64,000 bases of DNA, taken from positions 372,001 through 436,000 of the forward strand of contig NZ_CP030064.1 in NCBI RefSeq assembly GCF_003990725.2. Direction: 5' to 3'. Under the pieces are notes generated by a model. It made no database searches, was not told the origin of the DNA, and saw only the letters and a list, made by a program, of their open reading frames with translations. Position 1 is the first letter of the stretch, and every line of letters starts with the position of its first letter. A program made the translations under genes and the position numbers. Shown here piece after piece: positions 33,668-42,806 of the stretch. The stretch comes from Halorubrum sp. PV6. Lineage in GTDB: Archaea > Halobacteriota > Halobacteria > Halobacteriales > Haloferacaceae.

Positions 33668-34857
33668 TGGCGGCCGCCCCCGGTCGCCCCCGTGCCCTCC
33701 GCTGTCTTGACTGCGGCGCGACCGTCGGCGACCGATGGCGATGCGCGTGCGGCGCCCCGCTGGAGTTCGCCGACCCACCGATCCCGGACGGCGACGCGCC
33801 GACCTTGGTGGCCGCCGACCCCGACGCGGCGGCCGTCAGCAACGCGAGGGACGCTCGCAACGGGCTCTGGGCGTTCGAGTCGCTCCTCGCCGTCGGCGAC
33901 GACCCGGCGGACCGGGTGACGCTCGGCGAGGGACTGACACCGCTCGTCGACGCGGACGCGGGAGCGGCCGGCGACGCGGACGACTGGGACGCGGCTTTTA
34001 AATTGGAGTACGTGTTCCCCACCGGCTCTTTTAAAGACCGCGGGGCGACGACGACGCTCACGCGAGCCCGCGAGCTGGGCGTCGAGCGCGTCGTCGAGGA
34101 CTCCTCCGGCAACGCCGGCGCCGCGATCGCGACGTACGCGGCCCGCGCGGGCATCGACGCCGCGGTGTACGTTCCCGCCGACGCCAAGGCGTCGAAACTC
34201 CGGGCGATCCGCCGAGCCGGCGCCGAGCCCGTCCGGATCGACGGGTCGCGTGCGGACGTGACCGAGGCGTGCGTGGCCGCGCTCGGGGACGGTGACGACG
34301 CCGACTCCGCGTGGTACGCCAGCCACGCCTGGAACCCGGCGTTCTTCGAGGGGACCGCCACGGTCGCCTACGAGATCGCCGCCCAGCGGGAGTGGAACGC
34401 CCCCGACGCGGTCGTGACCCCCCTCGGCCACGGGACCCTGTTCCTCGGGGCGTACCGCGGCTTCCGCCGCCTGCAGCGCGCGGGGTGGATAGACGAGGTC
34501 CCGCGGCTGTACGGCGCGCAGGCGGCCGGCATCGCGCCGGTCGTCCGCGCGCTCCACGGCGCCGACGCCGCCGACCCAGAGGGACAACACAACGCGGCCG
34601 CAGACGGAATCCAGATCGCCGAGCCTGTCCGCATGGGAGAGATTCGCAACGCCATCGCCGACACCGGCGGCGACGCGGTCGCTATCACGGAGGCGGCGAC
34701 CGAGCGCGAACTGGACCGGCTCCACGCCGCGGGCTTTTATACCGAACCGACCTGCGCCGTGGCCCCGGCGGCGCTCCGGAGGCTCCGCGAACGGGGCGAC
34801 GTTGCGCCCGGCGACGACGTCGTGGTCCCCCTGACCGGAAGCGGACTGAAGGGGTGA
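33667..34857 (+). CDS. Threonine synthase-like PLP-dependent enzyme
   Basis: A 396-residue fold-type II PLP enzyme. The N-terminus has a zinc ribbon (CLDCGATVGDRWRCACG) seen in archaeal threonine synthases, PLP Lys123 is in TGSFKDRG and SSGNAGAA is the Ser-Gly-Asn phosphate motif. Threonine synthase converts O-phosphohomoserine to threonine. Several ThrC paralogues exist in haloarchaea, so the substrate may differ. The start is the ATG overlapping the previous stop by one base. Confidence 0.86.
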   Translation: MAAAPGRPRALRCLDCGATVGDRWRCACGAPLEFADPPIPDGDAPTLVAADPDAAAVSNARDARNGLWAFESLLAVGDDPADRVTLGEGLTPLVDADAGAAGDADDWDAAFKLEYVFPTGSFKDRGATTTLTRARELGVERVVEDSSGNAGAAIATYAARAGIDAAVYVPADAKASKLRAIRRAGAEPVRIDGSRADVTEACVAALGDGDDADSAWYASHAWNPAFFEGTATVAYEIAAQREWNAPDAVVTPLGHGTLFLGAYRGFRRLQRAGWIDEVPRLYGAQAAGIAPVVRALHGADAADPEGQHNAAADGIQIAEPVRMGEIRNAIADTGGDAVAITEAATERELDRLHAAGFYTEPTCAVAPAALRRLRERGDVAPGDDVVVPLTGSGLKG

Positions 34858-34875
34858 CCGCCCCGGCCGGGCGTC

Positions 34876-34938
34876 GGCACCACCGGTATCCCTTTCGGCA
34901 CCACCGGTATCCCTTTCGGCACCACCGGTACCCCTTTT
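34876..34938. repeat. Three tandem 21-bp repeats
   Basis: GGCACCACCGGTATCCCTTTC occurs twice exactly (34876-34896, 34897-34917) and a third time with two or three changes (34918-34938). Each unit contains ACCGGT, a palindromic core. The array lies just upstream of the ketopantoate reductase gene and covers most of its promoter region. Confidence 0.85.
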
Positions 34939-34962
34939 GAACACCGGCGCATTCGGTCTCCC

Positions 34963-35892
34963 ATGGACGTCCTCGTCTACGGTGCCGGCGCGCTCGGGAG
35001 CCTCGTCGGCGGGCTGTTGGCACGGACACACGAGGTCACGCTCGTCGGGCGCGACCCGCACATGCGACGGGTTCGGGCGGACGGGCTCCGGATCGACGGG
35101 GCGATCGACGCCCACGTCCACCCGCGAGCGCTCACCGACGGAACCCACCGCTCGGCGGACCTCGCGGTGGTCACGACGAAGGCGTACGACACCGACGCGG
35201 CCGCGGCGGCGCTCGCGACCGGCGAGTACGACGCGGTCTGCTCGCTCCAGAACGGCCTCACCGAGGAGCGACTGGTCGCGGCGCTCGACCCGACCGTCCT
35301 CGCGGGCACCGCGAGCTACGGCGCCCGACTCGTCGAGCCGGGTCGGGTCACCTGTACCGGCGTCGGGGAGGTCGTTCTCGGAGCGCTGTCCGGGGGGCGC
35401 GACCCGGTCGCAGAGCGCGTCGGGGCCGCGTTCGACGAGGCCGGGATCGAGACGACCGTCGCCACCGACATGCCTCGGCGGCGATACGAGAAGCTCGCGG
35501 TCAACGCGGCCATCAACGGCCCGTCGGCGCTCGTCCGGCTCTCGAACGGCGACGCGCTCGCCGGGCCGGGCGGGGAGGCGGCCCGCGAGGCGGCCCGCGA
35601 GGTGGCGCGGGTCGCGCGAGCCGACGGGGTTGCGCTCGGCGAGACGGCGGCCGTCGACGCCGTCGAGCGCGTCGCGGCCGACACCGCCGCCAACCGGTCG
35701 TCGATGTGCGAGGACGTGACCGCGGGGCGGCGCACCGAGGTCGATGCGATCTACGGGGCCGCGCTCGACCGCGCCGACCAGTTCGGCGTGCCCGCGCCGA
35801 CGTGTCGGACGATCGCGTCGCTGATCCGCGGGTGGGAGGTCGGGGCCGGCGTTCGTCCGGCGGCCGATGACGACGGAGCGGCGACTGAGTGA
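34963..35892 (+). CDS. panE: 2-dehydropantoate 2-reductase (ketopantoate reductase family)
   Basis: A 309-residue NAD(P)-binding protein. Residues 1-25 carry the Rossmann motif YGAGALGSLVGG; the VTTKAYDT segment and Lys in RRRYEKLAVNAAINGPSAL match the catalytic region of PanE/ApbA. It reduces ketopantoate to pantoate in coenzyme A synthesis. The tandem repeats lie immediately upstream. The neighbours are not CoA genes, so substrate identity is from family only. Confidence 0.86.
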   Translation: MDVLVYGAGALGSLVGGLLARTHEVTLVGRDPHMRRVRADGLRIDGAIDAHVHPRALTDGTHRSADLAVVTTKAYDTDAAAAALATGEYDAVCSLQNGLTEERLVAALDPTVLAGTASYGARLVEPGRVTCTGVGEVVLGALSGGRDPVAERVGAAFDEAGIETTVATDMPRRRYEKLAVNAAINGPSALVRLSNGDALAGPGGEAAREAAREVARVARADGVALGETAAVDAVERVAADTAANRSSMCEDVTAGRRTEVDAIYGAALDRADQFGVPAPTCRTIASLIRGWEVGAGVRPAADDDGAATE

Positions 35893-35968
35893 GCGTTACA
35901 CTGGCGAGGGGTACTCGCGAAAAACGGAGTTCACCCGCCGAGGACGGGACGACTGGCTTCCGGCCGTG

Positions 35969-36190
35969 TCAACACCACTCCTCAAGGATGGTAGCGTCTG
36001 TCTCGTCGACCGAGACCCACGCGTTCTCCCGAGAGAGGTCTGCGATTACGAGTTCCGATCGCGACGATGAGGAGTCAATCGACGCCATGATGTCCGGCGA
36101 GTCGCCGGCGTCGAGCGTCGGATCCGTTGGCAGCGCCGTCCGACGGTGATCGGGGTCCGGGTCGTCCCATGGAGTGGAACTCCGTGACAT
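35969..36190 (-). CDS. Small hypothetical protein (DUF7556-like)
   Basis: A 73-residue protein; the last 40 residues (MASIDSSSSRSELVIADLSR, then ENAWVSV) look like a small beta domain seen in short haloarchaeal proteins, I believe DUF7556. Met at 36188-36190 is the start because a TATA element (CTTATACG, top strand near 36212-36219) is 26 bases upstream. The role is unknown. Confidence 0.68.
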   Translation of the reverse strand: MSRSSTPWDDPDPDHRRTALPTDPTLDAGDSPDIMASIDSSSSRSELVIADLSRENAWVSVDETDATILEEWC

Positions 36191-36489
36191 GATTGTTAAT
36201 TGTTCACAGTACGTATAAGCGTTCCGGACCACGTACGTCCGCCGTCGGCGAATCCGTGTTTTGAGGGGAATATCAGGGACGTGAGGCCCTGTCAAGCGTC
36301 GATCATCCGGTGATCGACGTATTCGACCGTCGATCCGACGGAATATCAGGTCCGTTGTCATGCGTCGGTTCGAATCGCCACAGAAGCCGACGCACCCACC
36401 GGCTGACCCACGCGAGACGAGGCGCATTCGGCGAGCGCTCGTGGACCACCTTCGCAGTATACAAGAGGTGCCACGGAGTAAGGCGGTGT
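36191..36489. other. Intergenic region with stem-loop and two promoters
   Basis: It contains the leftward TATA for the 73-residue gene (about 36212-36219) and a rightward AGTATACAAG (36457-36466) about 28 bases before the CBS gene. A perfect 9-bp inverted repeat, CGTCGATCA/TGATCGACG, lies at 36297-36319 with a 5-base loop. GAATATCAGG is repeated near 36268 and 36336. It could hold a small RNA or operator; no ORF is supported. Confidence 0.5.
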
Positions 36490-37338
36490 ATGAACGTATC
36501 AGACGCCATGACGCCGCGTTCGGATCTCGTCGTCGTCGAGATCCCAGGGAGCCGGAACGACGTACTGGAGTACATCCAAGAGTACGGCTTCTCCTCGGTG
36601 CCGGTCGTGAAAGACGTCGACGGCGACGAGGTGTACCGCGGTCTCGTCACCCGTGACGACCTCATCGAACAGCCGGACGAGGACCAACTCGCGCTGTTGA
36701 TGCGGGAGGTGCCCACCGTGGGCGCAGAGGAGTCGATAGACGACGCCGCCGCCACAATCGTCGCCGAGGGCTCGCGTCGGCTCCCCGTGGTCGACGGCGA
36801 CGAGCTCGTCGGCATCCTCACCGTCACCGACGTGATTCGGGCCATCGCCCGCGGCGAGATGGCCGGCGACACCGAGGTCGGCGGGCTCGCGACTACCGCG
36901 GTCAACGCGACGCACACGGAGACGCCGCTGCCGGTCGCCGAGCGCGAGATCGGGCTGGCGAACGTCCCCTACGCCGTCGTCCTCGACGACGACGCCGACC
37001 TCGCTGGAATGGTAACCGAAGTCGATATCCTGGCGGTCGCCCGCGTCGTCGAGGGCGAGGCCAGCACGGGCGACTCCATCGCCGAACAGGACTCCGAGTG
37101 GTCCTGGGAGGGCATCAAGGCCACCGGCGCTCGGTACCTCCCGACCCGAAACGTCGAACTGCCCGCCGAGGCGGTCCGTCACTTCATGACCGAGGACCTC
37201 ATCACCGTCAACAGTACCCGAACCGCCAAGGAGGTCGCACAGGAGCTCATCAGCAACGACATCGAGCAGGTGCCGCTGGTCAACGGGACCGACCTCGACG
37301 GCATCGTGCGAGACGTCGACCTGCTGGAGGGCTTATAA
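36490..37338 (+). CDS. CBS-domain protein (four CBS motifs)
   Basis: A 282-residue protein with four CBS motifs arranged as two Bateman modules. Visible repeats are DAMTPRSDLVVVEIPGSRND, SRRLPVVDGDELVGILTVTD, NVPYAVVLDDDADLAGMVTE and HFMTEDLITVNSTRTAKEVA. Such modules bind adenosine nucleotides and regulate partner proteins. No catalytic domain is attached. It abuts glyS with no spacer, which suggests one operon; a regulatory link to aminoacylation is inference only. Confidence 0.87.
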   Translation: MNVSDAMTPRSDLVVVEIPGSRNDVLEYIQEYGFSSVPVVKDVDGDEVYRGLVTRDDLIEQPDEDQLALLMREVPTVGAEESIDDAAATIVAEGSRRLPVVDGDELVGILTVTDVIRAIARGEMAGDTEVGGLATTAVNATHTETPLPVAEREIGLANVPYAVVLDDDADLAGMVTEVDILAVARVVEGEASTGDSIAEQDSEWSWEGIKATGARYLPTRNVELPAEAVRHFMTEDLITVNSTRTAKEVAQELISNDIEQVPLVNGTDLDGIVRDVDLLEGL

Positions 37339-39123
37339 ATGGCGTCGGAGGCGATAGTCGAGTTAGCCAAGCGGCGGGGGTTCTTTTTCGGCTCGAACGG
37401 CGCGTACGGCGGCACCGCCGGCTTCTACACGTTCGGCCCGCAGGGCGCGGCCTTAAAAAAGAACGTTGAGGACGCGTGGCGCGACCGGTTCACCATCCGC
37501 GAGGGGAACCGCGAGATTGAGGCCCCGACGATCATGCCGGAGCCCGTCTTCGAGGCCTCGGGCCACCTCGACACGTTCGACGACATGCTCGTCGAGTGTC
37601 CCGAGTGCGGCGAGTCCCACCGCGCCGACCACCTCGTCGAGGCCGTCACCGATATCGAAGACGCCGAGGCGCTGCCCGGTTCGGACGTGGAAGCCCTCAT
37701 CGCCGACAACGACATCACCTGCCCGTCCTGCGGCACCGCGCTCGCCGGCGTCACGGTCGAGGATTTCAACCTCATGTTCGCGACCGACATCGGCCCCGGC
37801 GACGCCCAGCCCGGCTACCTCCGCCCGGAGACGGCGCAGGGCATCTTCGTGGAGTTCCCGCGGCTGAAAGAGTACGCCCGCGGCAACCTCCCCTTCGGGA
37901 TCACCCAGATCGGTCCGGCGTACCGCAACGAGATCTCGCCGCGCGGCGGGCTGCTCCGCCTCCGCGAGTTCACGCAGGCCGAACTCGAACAGTTCATCGA
38001 CCCCGAGGACGACGAACCGCCGCTGGACCGCGTGCGCGACGTGTCGGTCCGGCTGTACCCGGCCGCAGAACAGCAGGCCGACGACGGCGACTACGTCGAG
38101 ACCACGGTCGGCGAGGCGGTCGACGACGGCACCATCGGCTCCCCGTGGGTCGGCTACTACCTCGGCGTCGCGAAGGAGTGGTACGACCGGATCGGCGTCG
38201 ACCTCGACCGGTTCCGCTTCCGCCAGCATCTCGCCGGCGAGCGCGCCCACTACGCGTCAGACTGCTGGGACGCAGAGAGCGAGGTCGACGGCGACTGGAT
38301 CGAGATCGCGGGCTTCTCGTACCGCGCCGACTACGACCTCTCGAAACACGGCGCTCACGGCGACGATTCGTTCACCGTATTCAAACGGTACGACGAGCCG
38401 AAGTCGGTCGAACGCGCCACCGTCGACCCCGACATGTCCGTCCTCGGGCCCGAGTTCGGCGGGGACGCCGCCGCGGTCGCCGAGGCGCTCGGAACCCTCG
38501 CCGAGCGCGACCCGGACGCGTTCGACGGCGAGAGCGTCTCCGTCGACGTTGCCGGCGAGACGCACGCCGTCGACACCGACGTGGCGAACTTCTCGGTCGA
38601 GACGGTGACCGAGAACGGCGAACACCTCACGCCGCACGTCGTCGAGCCGTCGTTCGGCGTCGGCCGGACGGTCCAGACCCTGCTGGCACACGGCTACAGC
38701 GAAGACGAGGTCGACGGCGAGGCGCGGACGTACCTCTCGCTCGAACCCGAAGTCGCGCCCCAGGACGCGGCCGTCTTCCCGCTCGTGACCAACGACGAGC
38801 GACTCACCGACTTAGCCGACCGCGTCGCCGCCGACCTCCGCGAGGCCGGGCTGGCGGTCGCGTACGACGACTCCGGCTCGATCGGGCGGCGGTACCGCCG
38901 TCAAGACGAGATCGGCACCCCGTTCTGCGTCACGGTCGACCGCGACGGCATCGAGGGCGACGGCCCCGAGACGGTGACCGTCCGCGAGCGCGACTCCGCG
39001 GCCCAGGTCCGCGTTCCGGCCGACGAACTGGCCGCGGAGCTGGCCGCGCTCCGCGCCGGCGGCGAGTTCGACGCGCTCGTCGATCGGTACGAAACGGTCG
39101 CGACCGACGTCGAGACCAACTGA
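37339..39123 (+). CDS. glyS: Glycyl-tRNA synthetase (archaeal/eukaryotic type)
   Basis: A 594-residue class II synthetase. Motif 2 is near QIGPAYRNEISPRGGLLRL, the family motif GFYTFGPQGAALKKN is at the N-terminus, and a zinc-like insertion carries CPECGES and CPSCGTA. The anticodon-binding domain forms the last 110 residues. It charges tRNA-Gly. It begins immediately after the CBS gene and is followed 3 bases later by the dolichol-kinase-like gene, forming a compact operon. Confidence 0.95.
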   Translation: MASEAIVELAKRRGFFFGSNGAYGGTAGFYTFGPQGAALKKNVEDAWRDRFTIREGNREIEAPTIMPEPVFEASGHLDTFDDMLVECPECGESHRADHLVEAVTDIEDAEALPGSDVEALIADNDITCPSCGTALAGVTVEDFNLMFATDIGPGDAQPGYLRPETAQGIFVEFPRLKEYARGNLPFGITQIGPAYRNEISPRGGLLRLREFTQAELEQFIDPEDDEPPLDRVRDVSVRLYPAAEQQADDGDYVETTVGEAVDDGTIGSPWVGYYLGVAKEWYDRIGVDLDRFRFRQHLAGERAHYASDCWDAESEVDGDWIEIAGFSYRADYDLSKHGAHGDDSFTVFKRYDEPKSVERATVDPDMSVLGPEFGGDAAAVAEALGTLAERDPDAFDGESVSVDVAGETHAVDTDVANFSVETVTENGEHLTPHVVEPSFGVGRTVQTLLAHGYSEDEVDGEARTYLSLEPEVAPQDAAVFPLVTNDERLTDLADRVAADLREAGLAVAYDDSGSIGRRYRRQDEIGTPFCVTVDRDGIEGDGPETVTVRERDSAAQVRVPADELAAELAALRAGGEFDALVDRYETVATDVETN

Positions 39124-39126
39124 CCC

Positions 39127-39771
39127 GTGCCCCTTCCCGCGGCGGAGTGGCGAGCCAGCGTGGAGTTCGAGCGGCGGCTGGTCCACGCGAGCGGCACGCT
39201 GTTTCCGGTCCCGTACCTGCTCGGATGGGTCTCGTGGACCGAGACGGCGGCGTTCCTCGCCCTCGGGGTCGCTACCGTCGGACTCCTGGAGTACCTCCGC
39301 CTGGTCGTCGGGCTCGACCACGCCGTCTACCGGCACCTCACCCGCGAGTACGAGTCCGACAGCGTCGCCGGCTACGCGCTGTACATGGTCGGCACCACCG
39401 CGGTCGCGGTCGCCGCCGTCCCCGCGCTCGCGATTCCCGGCATGACCCCGACGCTCGCGGTCCCCGCCATCTGGATGGTGTCGCTCGGCGACCCCGTCAG
39501 CGGCGCGCTCGGCGACAACGCCGCCACCGAGTCGAAACGGCCCACTGCGTGGATCGCGATGTTTCTCGTCAGTCTCGGACTCGCGCTTCTCTTTACCGTC
39601 CCGGCGTTCGGGTCCCGCGTCGGGGTCGCCGTCGCGCTCGCCGGGGCGGTTCCCGCCGCGGTCGCCGACGGGCTCCCGCCGATCGTCCGCGGGGTCGCCG
39701 TCGACGACAACCTCACCATCTCGCCGGCCGCCGCTGTCGGGATGCTCCTCGCCGTTTCCGTGTTGGCGTAA
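39127..39771 (+). CDS. Dolichol kinase-like / CTP-dependent membrane kinase
   Basis: A 214-residue membrane protein with about six helices. It starts with GTG (GTGCCCCTTCCC) 3 bases after glyS. The segments HASGTLFPVPYLLGW, LGDPVSGALGD and SKRPTAWIAMFL resemble the dolichol kinase/SEC59 and phytol kinase family, which phosphorylate polyprenols with CTP. In haloarchaea dolichol phosphate carries N-glycans. The assignment is by family resemblance. Confidence 0.8.
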   Translation: MPLPAAEWRASVEFERRLVHASGTLFPVPYLLGWVSWTETAAFLALGVATVGLLEYLRLVVGLDHAVYRHLTREYESDSVAGYALYMVGTTAVAVAAVPALAIPGMTPTLAVPAIWMVSLGDPVSGALGDNAATESKRPTAWIAMFLVSLGLALLFTVPAFGSRVGVAVALAGAVPAAVADGLPPIVRGVAVDDNLTISPAAAVGMLLAVSVLA

Positions 39772-39795
39772 ATTGCGACCGGGCTCGCGCTCCCG

Positions 39796-39801
39796 TTTTT
39801 T
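39796..39801 (+). terminator. T6 run after the dolichol-kinase-like gene
   Basis: CCGTTTTTTC lies 25 bases after the stop codon and close to the convergent rfcS end. It is a plausible archaeal terminator for the CBS-glyS-kinase operon. Confidence 0.4.
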
Positions 39802-39810
39802 CGAAAGACG

Positions 39811-40794
39811 TTACGAATCGATCGACAGCGACGCGAGCAGCGACTCCAACTGCACCTGCTCGTTTGCCCCCTCGGCGATCCGGTAGTCGGCCTCGCCGAT
39901 CCGCTCCATCAGCGCGACCGCCTCGCGCTCGCTCAGGTCGAACTCCCAGACGGAGCGGTGGAGCTGGTCTATCACGTCGCCGCCCGCCATCCCCGTCTCG
40001 GTGAGGAGCTGATCGAGCGTCGCTCGCGCTCGCGAGAAGTCTCCCTCCAACGCGTTCGTCACCATCGACTCGATCTCCTCCGGCCGGGCGGTCGCCGTGA
40101 TCGCGTAGACGGCCTCCTCGTCGACCACGTCGTCGGTCGTCGCCGCCGCCTGCAGCGAGTTGATCGCGCGGCGCATGTCGCCGTCGGCCGCGTAGACGAG
40201 CGCGTCGACGCCCGCGTCGGTCACCTCGATCCCCTCCGCCGCGGCTATCTCGCGCGTCTGTGCGGCGACCGCCTCGTCCGAGAGCGGCGAGAAGCGGAAG
40301 ACGGCACACCGCGACTGGATCGGGTCGATGATCTTCGACGAGTAGTTACACGAGAGGATGAAGCGCGTGTTGTCGGAGAACTGCTCCATCGTGCGGCGAA
40401 GCGCTGACTGGGCGTCATCCGTGAGGCTGTCGGCCTCATCAAGAAACACGATCCGGAAGTCGCCGCCGAACGACGAGCGCGCGAACCCCTTTATCCGGTC
40501 GCGCACCACGTCGATGCCGCGCTGGTCGGAGGCGTTGAGCTCCAAGAAGTTCCCGCGCCAGTTGTCCTCGCCGTACACCTGACGGGCGATGGCGGTGGCG
40601 GCGGTCGTCTTCCCGACCCCGGCGGGTCCCCCGAAGAGCAGGTGGGGGATGTCGTCCTGCTCGATGTAGGTCTGGAGCCGTTCGATGATGGCTTCCTGTC
40701 CGTGGATGTCGTCGAGCGACTGCGGTCGGTACTTCTCGATCCAGATCTTCCGACCGGTCGCCGTCGCAGCCGTCTGCTCGTCGGCCTCGCTCAT
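39811..40794 (-). CDS. rfcS: Replication factor C small subunit
   Basis: A 327-residue AAA+ clamp-loader subunit. Walker A is [14 protein letters not shown] (about 55-68), Walker [11 protein letters not shown], the SRC motif (arginine finger) is in [10 protein letters not shown], and the C-terminal collar helices follow. With the large subunit it loads the PCNA sliding clamp. Archaeal RFCs may use one or two small subunits; this is an intact one. Confidence 0.94.
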   Translation of the reverse strand: MSEADEQTAATATGRKIWIEKYRPQSLDDIHGQEAIIERLQTYIEQDDIPHLLFGGPAGVGKTTAATAIARQVYGEDNWRGNFLELNASDQRGIDVVRDRIKGFARSSFGGDFRIVFLDEADSLTDDAQSALRRTMEQFSDNTRFILSCNYSSKIIDPIQSRCAVFRFSPLSDEAVAAQTREIAAAEGIEVTDAGVDALVYAADGDMRRAINSLQAAATTDDVVDEEAVYAITATARPEEIESMVTNALEGDFSRARATLDQLLTETGMAGGDVIDQLHRSVWEFDLSEREAVALMERIGEADYRIAEGANEQVQLESLLASLSIDS

Positions 40795-40854
40795 GGCGGA
40801 TCGGAGGGCGGGCGGGGTGATAAACGCCCCGAGGACGAGCAGCCCACCCCCGCT

Positions 40855-41778
40855 CTACAGCCGCCGCCGGATCGCCTCGCGGAACGCGCGCGCCGCGTCG
40901 ACGCCCGACTCCGCCGTTCGCAGCCGTTCGCTCGTGGCCGCGTCGATATCCGGCGCGAGGATGAGCGCCGCGGCGCCCGTCGAGACGGTTTCCGTCCGCC
41001 AGTCGACGTATCGCTCGACGAGCCCGCCGGCGCTGTCGGCGCGCAGCACGGCGTTCCGCCACGCGAACTCGCGGCTCCCCCGCAGCCCGACGAGGGCCAC
41101 CCGGTCGTCGAAGGGGTCGAGCAGGCGGTCGATACCGGCGATTCCGACGGCGTCGTACGTCTCGACGAGCACGTCTTGCATCGTCTGGATGAGCCGAGCG
41201 AGGATCGCATTTATCCGCTGGTGGTCGGCGCGCTTCCGGTCGCGGTCCGGGTCGATGCCGATGTCGCCGAGCGTGTACGTGAGGTCGTAGGCGATGTGGG
41301 CGTTGATGCCGAGGAGCGCGTCCTGCGCGACGAGCGTCCGGCCGCGGGCGGCGGCGGCGAAGGCGATCAGCCACGGGCGGGGGACCGACTCGAACGCTCG
41401 CCGCTCGAACGCGACCAGCGCCCGGCGGTAGCGGTCCGCGAAGGCGACGAGGTACGACGCGGCCCACGCCGGATCGAGGAACGCCCCGTCGTCGATCGCA
41501 GTTCCGACCGCCGCCGTCATGCGGCTGTACACCGTGAGAAACACCGCGCGGGGGTCGCCGCGCTCGCGGAGATACGCCTCGGTTCGGGCCAGTCGCTCGG
41601 CCACGTCGGCGACGGACGAAAACGGGGTCGAAACGTGGCCGAGCAGCGTTTCGTCCGGCGCGTCGTCCGCGAGGGCTGTCGCGACGGTCTCGGCGTCGAT
41701 CTCGGCGGATCGGACGATCCCGGTGAGCAGCGCTCTCGCCTCGGTCGCCGTCGGGACGGTCGCGCGTATCGGGATCAT
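40855..41778 (-). CDS. DUF5995 family protein
   Basis: A 307-residue protein, mostly helical and soluble. The central VAQDALLGINAHIAYDLTYT and the DHQRINAILARLIQTMQDV segment match the conserved core of the DUF5995 family (a His/Asn-rich motif, NAHI, that could bind metal). No function is established. Met at 41776-41778 begins MIPIRATVPTATEAR; the upstream frame is antisense to other sequence. It stands alone between rfcS and the ETF genes. Confidence 0.78.
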   Translation of the reverse strand: MIPIRATVPTATEARALLTGIVRSAEIDAETVATALADDAPDETLLGHVSTPFSSVADVAERLARTEAYLRERGDPRAVFLTVYSRMTAAVGTAIDDGAFLDPAWAASYLVAFADRYRRALVAFERRAFESVPRPWLIAFAAAARGRTLVAQDALLGINAHIAYDLTYTLGDIGIDPDRDRKRADHQRINAILARLIQTMQDVLVETYDAVGIAGIDRLLDPFDDRVALVGLRGSREFAWRNAVLRADSAGGLVERYVDWRTETVSTGAAALILAPDIDAATSERLRTAESGVDAARAFREAIRRRL

Positions 41779-41858
41779 CGTGAACGACGGCCGCGGCCGT
41801 CGAGAGGTCCGGTACTCGACCCCCGATAAAGAGCGTTGCGTCGGGTTGGTCGCGCGGC

Positions 41859-42806
41859 TTACGCGAACTCGTCGACGAGCTCGGGGACCACGTCGAACAG
41901 GTCGCCGACGATTCCGTAGTCGGCGATGTCGAAGATCGGCGCGTTCGGGTCGGTGTTGATCGCGACGATCGTGTCCGACCCCTTCATCCCGGCGACGTGC
42001 TGGACCGCGCCCGAGATACCGACGGCGATGTACACGTCTGGCGTCACCACCTTCCCGCTCTGGCCGACCTGGCGGTTTTTCGGCAGCCAGCCGTTGTCGA
42101 CGATCGGTCGCGACGCGGAGAGCGTCGCGCCGAGCGCGTCGGCGAGCTCCTCGACGACCTCCAGGTTCTCCTCCTCGTCGATGCCGCGACCGACGGAGAC
42201 GAGCACGTCGGCGTCGGCGATGTCGACGTCGCCGCCGGCGACCTCCTCGAAGCCCGTGACGCGCGCGCCGGACTCGGGGTGATCGACGTCGACGGCCCCG
42301 ACCGCCGCGTCGCCGACCCCCTCGGCCGGCGCCCACTCGCCGCCGCGGACGGTGAGGACGAAGCGGTCTCCGGTGACGTCGACGGTCGTCTCGACCTTCG
42401 AGCCGTACATCTCGCGGGTGACGGTCATCCCGTCGTCGTACTCGAAGCCGACCGCGTCGGTCACCAGCGGGAGATCGCTCGCCTCGGCGACGGCGGGCGC
42501 GTAGTCCAGCCCGTTGACCGAGTTCGGGATCACCACGGCGCCCGCGTCGGTCTCGCCGAGGAGCCGCTCGACCGAAGCCTGGTAGACGTTGTGGTCGAAC
42601 TCCTCGCCGTTGGCGACCGTGTGGATCGCGTCGACGCCCTTGCGGTTCAGGTCGTCGGCGAACTGCTCGACGTCCCCGCTGACGACCGCGAGGTGGAGGT
42701 CGCCGTCGCGGGCGTCCGCGAGCTCGCGTCCCGCGGTTATCGCCTCGTACGACACGTCTCGGATCTCTCCGCGCCGGTGTTCCGCGACGACGAGCACGTC
42801 ACTCAT
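41859..42806 (-). CDS. etfA: Electron transfer flavoprotein, alpha subunit
   Basis: A 315-residue subunit. The C-terminal FAD-binding domain has AVGISGAVQHVAGM and the INTDPNAPIFDIADYGIVGD motif. It shuttles electrons from acyl-CoA and other dehydrogenases to the quinone pool. The start ATG overlaps the stop of etfB by one base (TGATG); an alternative GTG one codon upstream would extend into etfB. Paired and coupled with etfB. Confidence 0.93.
   Translation of the reverse strand: MSDVLVVAEHRRGEIRDVSYEAITAGRELADARDGDLHLAVVSGDVEQFADDLNRKGVDAIHTVANGEEFDHNVYQASVERLLGETDAGAVVIPNSVNGLDYAPAVAEASDLPLVTDAVGFEYDDGMTVTREMYGSKVETTVDVTGDRFVLTVRGGEWAPAEGVGDAAVGAVDVDHPESGARVTGFEEVAGGDVDIADADVLVSVGRGIDEEENLEVVEELADALGATLSASRPIVDNGWLPKNRQVGQSGKVVTPDVYIAVGISGAVQHVAGMKGSDTIVAINTDPNAPIFDIADYGIVGDLFDVVPELVDEFA

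Noticed and set aside
34876-34938. Tandem repeats as a CRISPR array
   Set aside because: The three units are directly adjacent with no spacers, only 21 bases long, and there are no cas genes in the window.
37596-40004. An 802-codon open frame across glyS and the dolichol-kinase-like gene
   Set aside because: Highly basic, low-complexity shadow of two well-supported genes; it does not match any family and crosses gene ends.
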